Source: Streptomyces sp. 130 (lineage in GTDB: Bacteria > Actinomycetota > Actinomycetes > Streptomycetales > Streptomycetaceae). From it: 44,911 bases of DNA. The DNA lies in contig NZ_VJNO01000046.1 of NCBI RefSeq assembly GCF_007096885.1, positions 1-44,911 of the forward strand. The letters run 5' to 3'. The notes under the pieces were generated by a model, which did not search any database, was not told the DNA's origin, and saw nothing but the letters and a program-made list of their open reading frames with translations. Each line of letters starts with the position of its first letter. Position 1 is the stretch's first letter. A program made the translations under genes and the position numbers. Positions 10,151 to 18,759 of the stretch are shown one piece after another.

Positions 10151-11170
10151 GTGGCGACGAGCAGGCGCAGTCTTCGCAGAAGCCTGGTGGACTACGCGTT
10201 CTGGACAGCCAGTCTGGTGGTCCTGGTTGTCGGAATCTTCCTCCTCGGTCTGGATCACGGGCTGACACGGGAGCAGATCCTCTCCAACCTCGGTCAGAAT
10301 CTGATCGCTAGCGTGATCTTCGCTGTGATCTTCTCCTGGCTGAGCGGGCGAGTCCAGGAGCGGAGTCTCCAGGACTCGCTGGAGGAGAGCTTCGGCGATC
10401 ATGCGCACAAACTCGCTTCGGCGGTTGCGCAGGGAAATAAGGAATTTCTTCCGGATGCGGTGTATCCTCCGCTCGACCCGAAGAACGGTGAATACGGTCA
10501 CCGGTTCAACACCGACATGACGCGCAGTCTGGAAAAGACCGGATTCTATGCGTTTCGCGGCCCCAGTGCTCGATATGTCGCAGCGCGCTTGCGCGAATCA
10601 ACTCACTATCCGCAACAGGTGAAGGTCGCGATGCTGAGCCCCGGAGATCCGCGGGCCATTCAGCGGCGAGCGGCCGACAGGGTCCCCTGGGAGCGCTTCC
10701 AGGGAATGGATGTGCAGGATCTGGAGAGCAAGCTGCGGCAGGAGCTCATTATTACCGTGGTTTCGCTTTTCGACTACCGCAGGTACTGTCCGGTGAATCT
10801 CTTGTATGTAGAGGACACAGCGGTTCACCGCTACGAGATCTTCGATGATTCCGTCTATGTCGCCTGGTACGGCAGCCCCCGATCCCGGTCCATGGAAATG
10901 CCGGAATCTCTGCGTTTCCCCGCGGGATCGTTCCTCTACAAGACGCTCCGGCTGGATCTCCTCCGCCGCTTTGATATCTCGAGCGACAAGTCGGTGACAT
11001 TTCTTCCCGAGCAGGACGATAACTTCCTGGCTCAGCATCTCGCGGGCGTGCTCGGGAGGACTGTGACTCAGGCGGACATCGATGGCTGGCGCAGGGAGTA
11101 CGATTCTGAGGTCGAAGAATTTTCTGACTATTTGAAGTCGATGTACCGGGACATGCGTCGGATTTCCTGA
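10151..11170 (+). CDS. Two-TM membrane protein with a cytosolic domain, unrecognised
   Basis: 339 aa, not confidently recognised. The GTG start at 10151 has GGGAGG upstream. There is a basic N-terminus (MATSRRSLRR), then two membrane helices at about 16-36 and 48-66 joined by a short polar turn, then a charged helix (about 70-95). The long soluble domain (about 115-335) has strands such as QVKVAMLSPGDP and NLLYVEDTAVHRYEIFDD, and an aromatic-rich C-terminal half. The alternating pattern loosely recalls degenerate phospholipase-D-like sensor domains, but no HKD motif is seen. Third positions are often A or T (for example around 10430-10470), unlike all neighbours, which suggests horizontal gain. 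A cupin gene follows after 32 nt. Two-TM effector architecture is common in bacterial defence systems; that comparison is structural inference only. Confidence 0.75.
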   Translation: MATSRRSLRRSLVDYAFWTASLVVLVVGIFLLGLDHGLTREQILSNLGQNLIASVIFAVIFSWLSGRVQERSLQDSLEESFGDHAHKLASAVAQGNKEFLPDAVYPPLDPKNGEYGHRFNTDMTRSLEKTGFYAFRGPSARYVAARLRESTHYPQQVKVAMLSPGDPRAIQRRAADRVPWERFQGMDVQDLESKLRQELIITVVSLFDYRRYCPVNLLYVEDTAVHRYEIFDDSVYVAWYGSPRSRSMEMPESLRFPAGSFLYKTLRLDLLRRFDISSDKSVTFLPEQDDNFLAQHLAGVLGRTVTQADIDGWRREYDSEVEEFSDYLKSMYRDMRRIS

Positions 11171-11202
11171 GGTGTGCACGCAGCTATTCCAGGGGGGAGC
11201 CT

Positions 11203-11856
11203 ATGGGTGTGGACATGTCGGAACTTCGCCGCGCGATGGCACAGGAAGACCCCGACGCGGCCGGCGAGCTGACCGACCGGGCTCTGCGGGAAATGGCCGG
11301 CGGGTGGACAAGCCACCCGGTGCTGCGTCATCCGCTGGGGTTTCTGTACGTGCAATTGGATCGCCGGCCCGACTCCGTTCTCCGCCTTCATCTGTGGCCG
11401 GAGGTGTCGGCGTGGGAGATTTTGACCACGTCTCCCTACCACATGCACGCCTGGGACCTGATCAGCTATGTGCACCAGGGGGATATGACCAACACCGTGG
11501 TGGGGGCCGCCCCGTGCCTCGACGACCCGGAGTACCGGGTCTTCGACATCTTGGGCGAGGGGGCGGTTGACGTGCTGACGCCGACCGAAGAATTGGTGAG
11601 GACACACAGGGAATCCCGGGAGACCATCCGGGCAGGAATGTTCTATCGAATCGATGCCGGAAAATACCATGCCAGCCGCACGGCGGCTTCAGGGTGGGCG
11701 GTGAGTACGGCGTTGGTCACTCGGGTACCGGGCGGCGAGGAACGGGCACTGGGGCCGCTGTCGCTGAAGGCGCACCGCACGCGACGTCAGGTCTGCCTCC
11801 CGGAAGAGCTGCGAACCGCGGCCCAGGAAGTCGTTGCCGAGACCGGTCCTTACTGA
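11203..11856 (+). CDS. Single-domain cupin protein, metal site intact
   Basis: 217 aa with a cupin core. Motif 1 is PYHMHAWD (H80, H82) and motif 2 is GMFYRIDAGKYH (145-156), matching G-x5-P-x-G-x2-H with Asp for Pro, so three histidines (80, 82, 156) can bind a metal. The topology recalls cysteine-dioxygenase-like or sugar-isomerase-like cupins, but the gap between H82 and H156 is long and I cannot name a reaction. The ATG at 11203 has GGGGGGAG upstream. It lies 32 nt after the two-TM gene and shares its lower G+C and codon use, so the two probably work as a unit. No signal peptide is seen. The helical N-terminus (about 1-35) could mediate pairing. Confidence 0.75.
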   Translation: MGVDMSELRRAMAQEDPDAAGELTDRALREMAGGWTSHPVLRHPLGFLYVQLDRRPDSVLRLHLWPEVSAWEILTTSPYHMHAWDLISYVHQGDMTNTVVGAAPCLDDPEYRVFDILGEGAVDVLTPTEELVRTHRESRETIRAGMFYRIDAGKYHASRTAASGWAVSTALVTRVPGGEERALGPLSLKAHRTRRQVCLPEELRTAAQEVVAETGPY

Positions 11857-11896
11857 AGCGGACATCGCCGAGGCCGGCGCCCACCCTCGCCCCGGC

Positions 11897-12748
11897 TCAC
11901 CCCAGCCCGACCCCGCCCCCCAGCACCGCCCGCACCTCGCGCACCAGATCCGCCGCCGTCTCCACCGCCGCCGCGTCCAGGCCCCGCAGCGCCGCGCCCA
12001 CCCGGTCCGCGAAGCCCGGCGGGGTGCCGGGCAGGGCGGCGGTCGCCGCGAGGGCGCCCTTCTCGTTGAGGCACCAGGCGCGGTGATGGGCGTGGAGCGC
12101 CTGGGCGAGGATGCCGAAGGCCCGGGACAGGCAGAGGGAGACGTGCAGCCGGTCGCCCGACGGGGCCGACTTGCGGGCCGCCGCCACCGAGAAGTCCGCT
12201 TCCCAGGCCGCGGCGGCCAGCGCCGCGCGCAGTGGCTCCGGGTAGACCGAGGTCTCCCGCTTCAGGGCCGTCAACTCCCCGCCGGGGTCGGAGAGTACGC
12301 GCCCGAGGGCGACCTCGCCCGGGTACGCCGGCGACCAGAAGCCCAGCGGATGGCCGGGCTGGACGCCCACCTCGAAGCGGCCCTCCCGGCAGTCGGCCCA
12401 GACCCGCTCGACCCGGTCCAGGTCGCGCAGAATCCAGTCGACCTGGACGCCGTCCACCCGCAGCCAGCCCCCCGCGTTCACCCAGGGCCCCCAGCCGCCG
12501 GGGCCGGTCACCTCGACCGGGGAGCCCTGGAAGGCGGCGGCCAGTGCGGACAGGGCGGCGGTGTCCGGTGTACCGCGGTAGTACACGCCCAGGTCCCAGT
12601 CGGAGTCCGGGCGGTGGGCGCCCCGGGCCCGGCTGCCGCCGAGCAGGACGGCCCGGATGCCGGGCACCCGGGTCAGCCGGGCGGCCATCTCGGCGATCCT
12701 GGCGGTCATCGCGGAATCGCCGGGCCCGGCGAAGTCGTCTGAGGTCAT
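11897..12748 (-). CDS. Pol-beta-like nucleotidyltransferase domain protein
   Basis: 283 aa with an N-terminal minimal nucleotidyltransferase fold: LLGGSRARG (G38, S39), then SDWDLGV (D50, D52), and a third acidic residue at D104 (VQVDWILRD). All three metal ligands are therefore present. The helical C-terminal half (about 160-283) resembles the substrate/helical domain of aminoglycoside adenylyltransferase-like and DUF4037-like proteins. It may transfer AMP to a small molecule; the substrate is unknown. The ATG at 12748 has TAGTGT 9 nt upstream, fitting a very short leader. It is convergent with the cupin gene (40 nt apart) and divergent from the FAD oxidoreductase. It has normal high G+C, so it is not part of the island. 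Confidence 0.82.
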   Translation of the reverse strand: MTSDDFAGPGDSAMTARIAEMAARLTRVPGIRAVLLGGSRARGAHRPDSDWDLGVYYRGTPDTAALSALAAAFQGSPVEVTGPGGWGPWVNAGGWLRVDGVQVDWILRDLDRVERVWADCREGRFEVGVQPGHPLGFWSPAYPGEVALGRVLSDPGGELTALKRETSVYPEPLRAALAAAAWEADFSVAAARKSAPSGDRLHVSLCLSRAFGILAQALHAHHRAWCLNEKGALAATAALPGTPPGFADRVGAALRGLDAAAVETAADLVREVRAVLGGGVGLG

Positions 12749-12835
12749 CGGGCGAGGACACTACCCGCCCCCGGGCCGTCGGTGCCTGCGAATATCCTGG
12801 GTGCTCCGACCGTCGGCTGACTAAGGAGTCCGAAG

Positions 12836-14254
12836 GTGCCGTCGATGCTCGATGCGGTCGTGGTGGGCGCGGGCCCCAACGGACTGACCGCCGCAGTCGA
12901 ACTGGCCCGCCGGGGCTTCGCCGTCCAGGTCTTCGAGGCCGGACCCGCGGCCGGCGGCGGCGCGCGTACGGAGGAGCTGACGCTCCCCGGCTTCCGGCAC
13001 GACCCCTGCTCGGCGGTGCACCCCCTGGCCATAGGCTCCCCGGCCTTCGACGCGATGCCCCTGGAGCGGCACGGCCTGGAGTGGATCCAGCCGGACCTGG
13101 CCCTCGCCCACCCCTTCCCGGACGGCACCGCCGCCGTGCTCGCCGCCTCGGTGGGACAGACCGCGATGTCGCTCGGCCCCGGCGACGCGGGCGCCTACCG
13201 CCGCCTCCTCGCCCCCTACCTCGGCCACTGGGACACCCTCGCCCGGGACTTCCTGCGCACCCCGTGGGACGGGCTGCCCCACGACCCGTACCGCTGGGCG
13301 CGCTTCGGGCTCGACGCGATCCAGCCCGCCACGCTGCTCTCCCGCCGCTTCCGGGGCGAGAAGGCGCGCGGCCTCATCGCCGGTCTCGCCGCGCACGCCA
13401 TCGCGCCGACGAACGGCCTCGCCACCGGCGGCATCGCCCTCCTCTTCGCGCTCGCCGCGCACGAGCGGGGCTGGCCCGTGCCGCGCGGCGGCTCCCAGGC
13501 CATCTCCGACGCCCTCGCCTCCTACCTCCGGGAGCTGGGCGGCACCCTCACGACCGGCACGGAGGTCAAGCGCCTGGACGAACTGCCGCCCGCCCGCGCC
13601 TACGTCTTCGACACCTCGCCGACCGCCCTCGCCCGGATCGCCGGCCTCGGCCGCGCCTACCAGGGGTACCGGTACGGCGCCTCCTGCTTCAAGATCGACT
13701 ACGCCCTGTCGGGACCCGTGCCCTGGACCGCCGAGGAGCCCCGCCGGGCCGGCACCGTGCACCTGGGCCCCACCGCGGGAGAGATCGACGACGCGCTGCG
13801 CCGGGCGGTGGACGGCCGAGACCCCCGCGTCCCCTTCCTGATCACCGCCCAGTCCAGCCTGGTCGACCCCTCCCGCGCCCCCGAGGGCAAGCACGTCTTC
13901 TGGGTGTACGGGCATGTCCCGGCGGGCTGGCAGGGCGACGCGACCGAGGTCATCGAACGCCAGCTGGAGCGGTTCGCCCCCGGCTTCCGCGACCTGGTCC
14001 TCGCCCGCGCGGTCGCCGGCCCGCCCGGCATCGCGAAGCGCAACGCGAACTACGTGGACGGGGACATCGCCTGCGGCGCCTTCGCCGGCCTCCAGACCGT
14101 CATCCGCCCCAAGCTCGCCCGCGTACCGTACGCCACCGCGCACCCCGCGGTCTTCCTCTGCTCCTCGGCGACCCCGCCCGGCCCCGGGGTGCACGGCATG
14201 TCCGGCCACCACGCGGCGAAGGCGGTCTGGCGGCGGCTGCGCGCCGTCGGGTGA
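12836..14254 (+). CDS. CrtI-like NAD(P)/FAD-dependent oxidoreductase
   Basis: 472 aa flavoprotein of the phytoene-desaturase/amine-oxidase superfamily. The FAD-binding Rossmann motif VVVGAGPNGLTAAVELARRG is at about 8-27, followed by an acidic strand end (VFEAG) and a Gly-rich ARTEE loop. The C-terminal signature TPPGPGVHGMSGHHAA contacts the FAD in this group. The GTG at 12836 is preferred over the ATG at 12845 because GGAG (12825-12828) sits 7 nt before it. There is no carotenoid cluster nearby, so the substrate is open; many Streptomyces carry such stand-alone homologues. It ends 26 nt from the convergent DUF389 gene. Confidence 0.88.
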   Translation: MPSMLDAVVVGAGPNGLTAAVELARRGFAVQVFEAGPAAGGGARTEELTLPGFRHDPCSAVHPLAIGSPAFDAMPLERHGLEWIQPDLALAHPFPDGTAAVLAASVGQTAMSLGPGDAGAYRRLLAPYLGHWDTLARDFLRTPWDGLPHDPYRWARFGLDAIQPATLLSRRFRGEKARGLIAGLAAHAIAPTNGLATGGIALLFALAAHERGWPVPRGGSQAISDALASYLRELGGTLTTGTEVKRLDELPPARAYVFDTSPTALARIAGLGRAYQGYRYGASCFKIDYALSGPVPWTAEEPRRAGTVHLGPTAGEIDDALRRAVDGRDPRVPFLITAQSSLVDPSRAPEGKHVFWVYGHVPAGWQGDATEVIERQLERFAPGFRDLVLARAVAGPPGIAKRNANYVDGDIACGAFAGLQTVIRPKLARVPYATAHPAVFLCSSATPPGPGVHGMSGHHAAKAVWRRLRAVG

Positions 14255-14268
14255 GCCGGGCCGCCGCC

Positions 14269-14284
14269 GCTGACCCCGGTCAGC
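14269..14284. terminator. Small hairpin between convergent genes
   Basis: GCTGAC-CCCG-GTCAGC is a 6-bp stem lying between the FAD oxidoreductase stop and the DUF389 stop (it covers the DUF389 stop codon). It is probably a weak bidirectional terminator. Confidence 0.45.
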
Positions 14285-15299
14285 CGCTCCCGCCCTTCCG
14301 TACCGTGCAGGTGTCCGTGTCCGCCGGGCACCAGTGCGTACGCCCGCCGACCAGATGGAGTTCGAGGTCGGCGTCCCGCATGCCGTGGTCGTCCAGCGCC
14401 TCGCGCAGCGCGGTCGGCGCGGGCTGCGGCGGCAGGCCGAGCACACCGATGACGACGGTGCCGTTGCGCGCCTCCACGGACGCGATCTGCCACTTCCCGG
14501 TCGCCGCCCACCGTTCCGCGACCGGCCGGGCGTCGGCGGCCAGCAGGCGGTCGTGGGCGACCCGGATCGTGCCGGTGGTGAGCGGGACGGCGACGAGCAC
14601 GACGACACAGGCCACCGCCACGAGCGTCCGGCCCCGGAACCGCCCGACCCGCATGCCCGCCCGCTCGGCGCCCGCCCGTACGCCGTAGCAGAGGAAGACC
14701 ACGGTCCCGGTGGCCACGATCGCCGCCACGTTGGTCGCGAACAGGAGCGCGGACTCCCCGGCGTCGTGGTAGCGGTGCACCGTCAGGAGCAGCCCCGTCA
14801 CGGCCAGCGGCGGCACCAGCGAGATGGCGATGGCCACACCCGGCAGCGTGTCCGAGATGTCGGCCCGGACCAGCGCGAACGCGCCGACCGTGCCGGTGGC
14901 CAGCGCGGCGAGCAGGTCGATCAGGCGCGGGCTGATCCGCGAGGACACCTGGCTGTTGGAGGCGAAGGCGTCCGGCGGGGCGGCGATCCAGCCCAGGACC
15001 ATCCCGATCGCCACCACCGCCAGCGCGCCCCCGGTCACCAGCAGCAGACAGCGCACCACCTGGCGCCGGCGGGCCAGCACCAGCGCCAGCGCGCAGCCCA
15101 GGATCGGCGTCATCAGCGGGGCGACGATCATCGCCCCGATCACCGTGGCCGTGGAGTCCCCGACGACCCCCGCGCTCGCGATGACGGCGGCCAGCACGAG
15201 CAGCCCCCAGAACCGGGTCGAGCTCGGACTGCGCAGCCCCCGCTCGATGAACAGCGCGTCGGTCATCCTGCGGACGGCGTCCGCGTCGACTCCCGCCAT
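14280..15299 (-). CDS. DUF389 integral membrane protein
   Basis: 339 aa membrane protein of the DUF389 family, with the family signature GDSTATVIGAMIVAPLMTPI at about 47-66 and some six to seven hydrophobic helices up to residue 250. The C-terminal ~80 residues form a soluble alpha/beta tail that ends with a two-Cys segment (WCPADTDTC). The family has no established biochemical role; transport has been suggested. The ATG at 15299 is preceded by GAGGAG. It lies 15 nt downstream of a short membrane protein gene on the same strand, so the two form an operon. Confidence 0.88.
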   Translation of the reverse strand: MAGVDADAVRRMTDALFIERGLRSPSSTRFWGLLVLAAVIASAGVVGDSTATVIGAMIVAPLMTPILGCALALVLARRRQVVRCLLLVTGGALAVVAIGMVLGWIAAPPDAFASNSQVSSRISPRLIDLLAALATGTVGAFALVRADISDTLPGVAIAISLVPPLAVTGLLLTVHRYHDAGESALLFATNVAAIVATGTVVFLCYGVRAGAERAGMRVGRFRGRTLVAVACVVVLVAVPLTTGTIRVAHDRLLAADARPVAERWAATGKWQIASVEARNGTVVIGVLGLPPQPAPTALREALDDHGMRDADLELHLVGGRTHWCPADTDTCTVRKGGSG

Positions 15300-15314
15300 C
15301 TCCTCGCTCCTCTC

Positions 15315-15959
15315 TCAGGCGGACGTGCCGCCCGGCTTCCGCGCCATGCCCCGGTCCACCAGCTGCTGCTTCACGTGGTCGACGACGGGGGCCGGGTCCA
15401 GCGTGACGGCGTCGTCGGTCAGCTCCACCGCGCCGCCGCCCTTCCCGGTCAGCGCCTTGTCGACGGCCCGGTGCGCCCGCCGGTTGCCCTCGGTCCACAC
15501 CTTCTCGAACGCGTCCGAAGCGGCGACCGCGCGCGCCCGTTCGTGGACCAGGGCGCGGACCGCGTCCTCCAGCGAGCCGCCGAGGCGCCCGAGGGCCTTC
15601 TCCAGTCGCGGCCGGTCGTCCGGCGACACCTGGGACAGCAGGGCGGACAGGTCGATCCGGGGCATGAGCGCGTCGGTCACCCGGTCGGCCACGGCGTCCT
15701 GGACGGCCGGGTCGGAGGCGAGCGGGGCGACCGTGTCCACGTAGCGGCCGGTGCCCCCGACCTGGTCGGACGCCCACGCGGCGACGACGGAGAGCGGGGC
15801 GAGCAGACAGCCGAGGACGATGAGGACGGCGGCGAGCGAGGAGCGGCCCCGGTGCCGGGGCGGACGGGCGCGCTCCTGTTCGAGCGCGGTCACGCGGTCC
15901 CGGAGGGCTCCGACCTCGGCCGCTGAGGAGCCGTCACTCGCCGCCGCGCCGCCGTCCAC
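15315..15959 (-). CDS. Short single-TM protein, possibly truncated
   Basis: 214 aa. The GTG at 15959 is chosen for its GGGGAGG site, since earlier in-frame starts give compositionally odd sequence. It has a short coiled-coil (about 14-30, VGALRDRVTALEQE), an Arg-rich segment, one TM helix (about 41-62) and a long extracytoplasmic part with SDQVGGTGRYVDTVAPLA. As I recall, Streptomyces proteins with this segment usually continue to a second C-terminal membrane region. Here the protein stops shortly after PVVDHVKQQLVDRG, so it may be a shortened family member. It is co-transcribed with DUF389; the function is unknown. Confidence 0.7.
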   Translation of the reverse strand: MDGGAAASDGSSAAEVGALRDRVTALEQERARPPRHRGRSSLAAVLIVLGCLLAPLSVVAAWASDQVGGTGRYVDTVAPLASDPAVQDAVADRVTDALMPRIDLSALLSQVSPDDRPRLEKALGRLGGSLEDAVRALVHERARAVAASDAFEKVWTEGNRRAHRAVDKALTGKGGGAVELTDDAVTLDPAPVVDHVKQQLVDRGMARKPGGTSA

Positions 15960-16096
15960 CGCGCCTCCCCGGGGTAATCGTTTCCCTGACTGCCCAGGCA
16001 ACGGCGACCGGCGGGCAGGCGCGAGCGGGGTTGCGCCGAACGGACACATCGGCGCCTCAGGCGAACCGTTCGCGAGATTGGCCGAGAACAGTCTGT

Positions 16097-16106
16097 GAAC
16101 CGGTTC
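16097..16106. promoter_or_regulatory. Palindrome upstream of the subtilisin operon
   Basis: GAACCGGTTC is a perfect 10-bp palindrome 101 nt before the protease start, and GAACCGTTCG occurs about 35 nt earlier. A TAAGGT -10-like box follows at 16164-16169. This 247-bp gap would hold the promoter region of the protease operon; the palindrome could be its operator. Confidence 0.4.
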
Positions 16107-16206
16107 GAACGGCGGGGAGATGGCGCCTGAATGGCTTGTAATGCCTGAGTAACGGCGCCCTCCTAAGGTGCGAGCTCCCCCGTACAGTTCCTGGAGGAGC
16201 ATCTTG

Positions 16207-18759
16207 ATGCACCTGTCCCGATCGCCCCGGCGGAGAACCGCCGCATGGGCGGCAGCAGCGCTCACCATCACGGGCCTGCTGACCGGCGCCCCGTCCGCCG
16301 CCGCGGCCCCCGGCCCGACCGCCCCGGTCGACTCCGCCCTGCTGAAGGCCGTGGACAAGGGCGGCGAGAGTTCGTTCTTCGTCGTCCTCAAGGACAAGGC
16401 CGACCTCACCTCCGCCAAGCGCGAGCACGGCCACGCCGCCCGCGCGAAGTCGGCGTTCAACGAGCTGAAGACCAAGGCCCACGAGAGCCAGCGGTCGCTC
16501 AACACCTTCCTCGACAAGAAGAAGGTCGGCCACGAGGGTTTCTGGATCGCCAACGCGGTCAAGGTCACGGGGGACAAGGACCTCGTCGAGCAGCTCGCGA
16601 AGCGCACGGACGTCGAGCGGATCGTCAAGGAGCAGCACTACAAGCTCGACGACATCGTGTCGCAGCCCACGGCCGCCCAGACGAAGGCGGCGGTGAAGGC
16701 CGCCACGAAGGCCCAGGCGGCGGAGGAAGGCGCCCCCGAGTGGGGTGTCAAGGACATCAAGGCCGACCGGGTCTGGGACGACTACCAGGACCGCGGCGAG
16801 GGCATCGTCATCGCCAACGTGGACTCGGGCGTCCAGTTCGACCACCCGGACCTGGTGGACAACTACCGGGGCAACAACGGCGACGGCTCCTTCACCCACT
16901 CCTACAACTGGTACGACGCCAGCGGCCAGTGCCCGACCGACGCGCCCTGCGACAACAACGGCCACGGCACCCACACCATGGGCACGATGGTCGGCAAGAA
17001 CGGCGTCGGCGTCGCCCCCAACGCGAAGTGGATAGCCGCCAAGGGCTGCGAGTCGGACCTGTGCGCGGACGCCAACCTGCTCAAGGCGGGCGAGTGGATT
17101 CTCGCGCCGACGGACGAGAACGGCCAGAACCCGCGTCCGGACCTCGCACCGAACATCGTCAACAACTCCTGGGGCGGTGACGGCACCTTCTACACGGAGA
17201 TCCTGAACGCCTGGAACGCCGCGGGCATCTTCGAGGCGTTCGCGGCCGGCAACGACGGTGACGGCTTCACCTGCTCGACGACCCACCCGCCGGGGGCGCA
17301 GGCCGAGTCCTACGGCGTCGGCGCCTACGACGTGAACGGCAAGATCGCCGACTTCTCCGGCTTCGGCCCCTCGCCGGTCGACGGCTCGGCCAAGCCGAAC
17401 ATCTCCGCGCCGGGCGTCGACGTCCGCTCCACCTGGCCGGGCAGCGCGTACAACACCATCTCCGGTACGTCGATGGCGACCCCGCACCTCGCGGGCGCGG
17501 TGGCCCTGCTGTGGTCCGCCGCCCCCTCGCTCATCGGTGACATCGACGCCACCCGCGCCCTGCTGAACGAGGGCGCGACCGACGTGGACGACACCCACTG
17601 CGGCGGCACCGCCGAGATGAACAACGTCTGGGGCGAGGGCAAGCTCGACATCCTCGCGTCCGTCGACAAGGCCCCGCACACCGCCGCGACGATGACCGGC
17701 AAGGTCACCAGCAAGGCCACCGGCGCCGCCCTGTCCGGCATCACCATCGAGGCCACCGGCGCCACCGGCACCCGTACGGTCAGCACCCACGCCGACGGCA
17801 CCTACCGGTTCACGCTCGCGCCGGGCACGTACTCCTTCGAGCTGAGCGGCTACGGCTACGCCCCGGCCACCGTCTCCGACGTCACGGTCACCGCGGGCCA
17901 GGCCCTCGGCAAGGACTTCTCGCTCGACGCGGTCCCCGCGCACAAGGTCTCCGGCAAGGTCCTCGACGTCCAGGGCCGCCCGCTCGCCAAGGCCACCGTG
18001 CAGGTCGCCGGCTCCCCGGTGCCCGCGGTCACCACCGCCACCGACGGCACCTACACCCTGCCGGCCGTCTCCGAGGGCAGCTACACCCTCACCGTGACGC
18101 CCGCCGCTCCGGTCCTGTGCAACGGCGTCTCGCGCGGCGCCCTGACCGTCGACGGCGACAAGACGGCGAACGTGAAGCTCCCGAACCGCACGGACGCCTA
18201 CGGCAACACCTGCACCCCGGCCACGTACTCCTGGATCAAGGGCTCCACCAAGGTGGCGCTCACCGGTGACGAGGACGCGAAGACGGTCTCGCTGCCCTTC
18301 CCGGTCAAGCTGTACGGCGTCTCGTACACCAGCGCCTCCGTCTCCACGAACGGTCTGATCAACTTCCTGGAGCCGCGCATCGGCGACTACGCCAACGTGG
18401 CGCTCCCCTCGGCCGCCCGGCCGAACGGCACCGTCGCCGCCCTCTGGGACGACCTGCTCCTCGACAAGAAGTCCAGCGTGCAGACCGCGGTCAAGGGCTC
18501 GAAGGGCAACCGCTCCTTCGCCATCGTCTGGAACAACGCCGCCTACGCCGACGGTTCCGGCGACCGCGCCACCTTCGAGGCCGTCTTCGACGAGGCCACC
18601 GGCTCGGTCACCCTCCAGTACAAGTCCGTCGCCGACCGCGGCGCGGGCGCCACGGTGGGCATCGAGAACCAGACCGGCGACGACGCCCTGCAGTACTCCT
18701 TCGACCAGCCGGTCCTGACCGCCGGTTCGGCCGTCCACCTCGCGCAGGAAGACAAGTGA
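16207..18759 (+). CDS. Secreted S8 subtilisin-like protease with C-terminal beta domains
   Basis: 850 aa exported serine protease. The ATG at 16207 has GGAGGAG at spacing 7. Signal peptide about 1-33, an I9-type propeptide about 50-150 (SSFFVVLKDK), then the S8 catalytic domain with D206 (NVDSGV), H253 (NGHGTHTMG) and S422 (GTSMATPHLAG); the NNSWGG and AAGND segments supply the oxyanion region. After it come two carboxypeptidase-regulatory-like beta domains (about 495-570 and 579-650) and a C-terminal beta-sandwich (about 670-850) with VSTNGLINF and TVAALWDDL, similar to domains found in secreted adhesins. It overlaps the next gene by one base (TGATG), so the two secreted proteins are translationally coupled. 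Confidence 0.95.
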   Translation: MHLSRSPRRRTAAWAAAALTITGLLTGAPSAAAAPGPTAPVDSALLKAVDKGGESSFFVVLKDKADLTSAKREHGHAARAKSAFNELKTKAHESQRSLNTFLDKKKVGHEGFWIANAVKVTGDKDLVEQLAKRTDVERIVKEQHYKLDDIVSQPTAAQTKAAVKAATKAQAAEEGAPEWGVKDIKADRVWDDYQDRGEGIVIANVDSGVQFDHPDLVDNYRGNNGDGSFTHSYNWYDASGQCPTDAPCDNNGHGTHTMGTMVGKNGVGVAPNAKWIAAKGCESDLCADANLLKAGEWILAPTDENGQNPRPDLAPNIVNNSWGGDGTFYTEILNAWNAAGIFEAFAAGNDGDGFTCSTTHPPGAQAESYGVGAYDVNGKIADFSGFGPSPVDGSAKPNISAPGVDVRSTWPGSAYNTISGTSMATPHLAGAVALLWSAAPSLIGDIDATRALLNEGATDVDDTHCGGTAEMNNVWGEGKLDILASVDKAPHTAATMTGKVTSKATGAALSGITIEATGATGTRTVSTHADGTYRFTLAPGTYSFELSGYGYAPATVSDVTVTAGQALGKDFSLDAVPAHKVSGKVLDVQGRPLAKATVQVAGSPVPAVTTATDGTYTLPAVSEGSYTLTVTPAAPVLCNGVSRGALTVDGDKTANVKLPNRTDAYGNTCTPATYSWIKGSTKVALTGDEDAKTVSLPFPVKLYGVSYTSASVSTNGLINFLEPRIGDYANVALPSAARPNGTVAALWDDLLLDKKSSVQTAVKGSKGNRSFAIVWNNAAYADGSGDRATFEAVFDEATGSVTLQYKSVADRGAGATVGIENQTGDDALQYSFDQPVLTAGSAVHLAQEDK

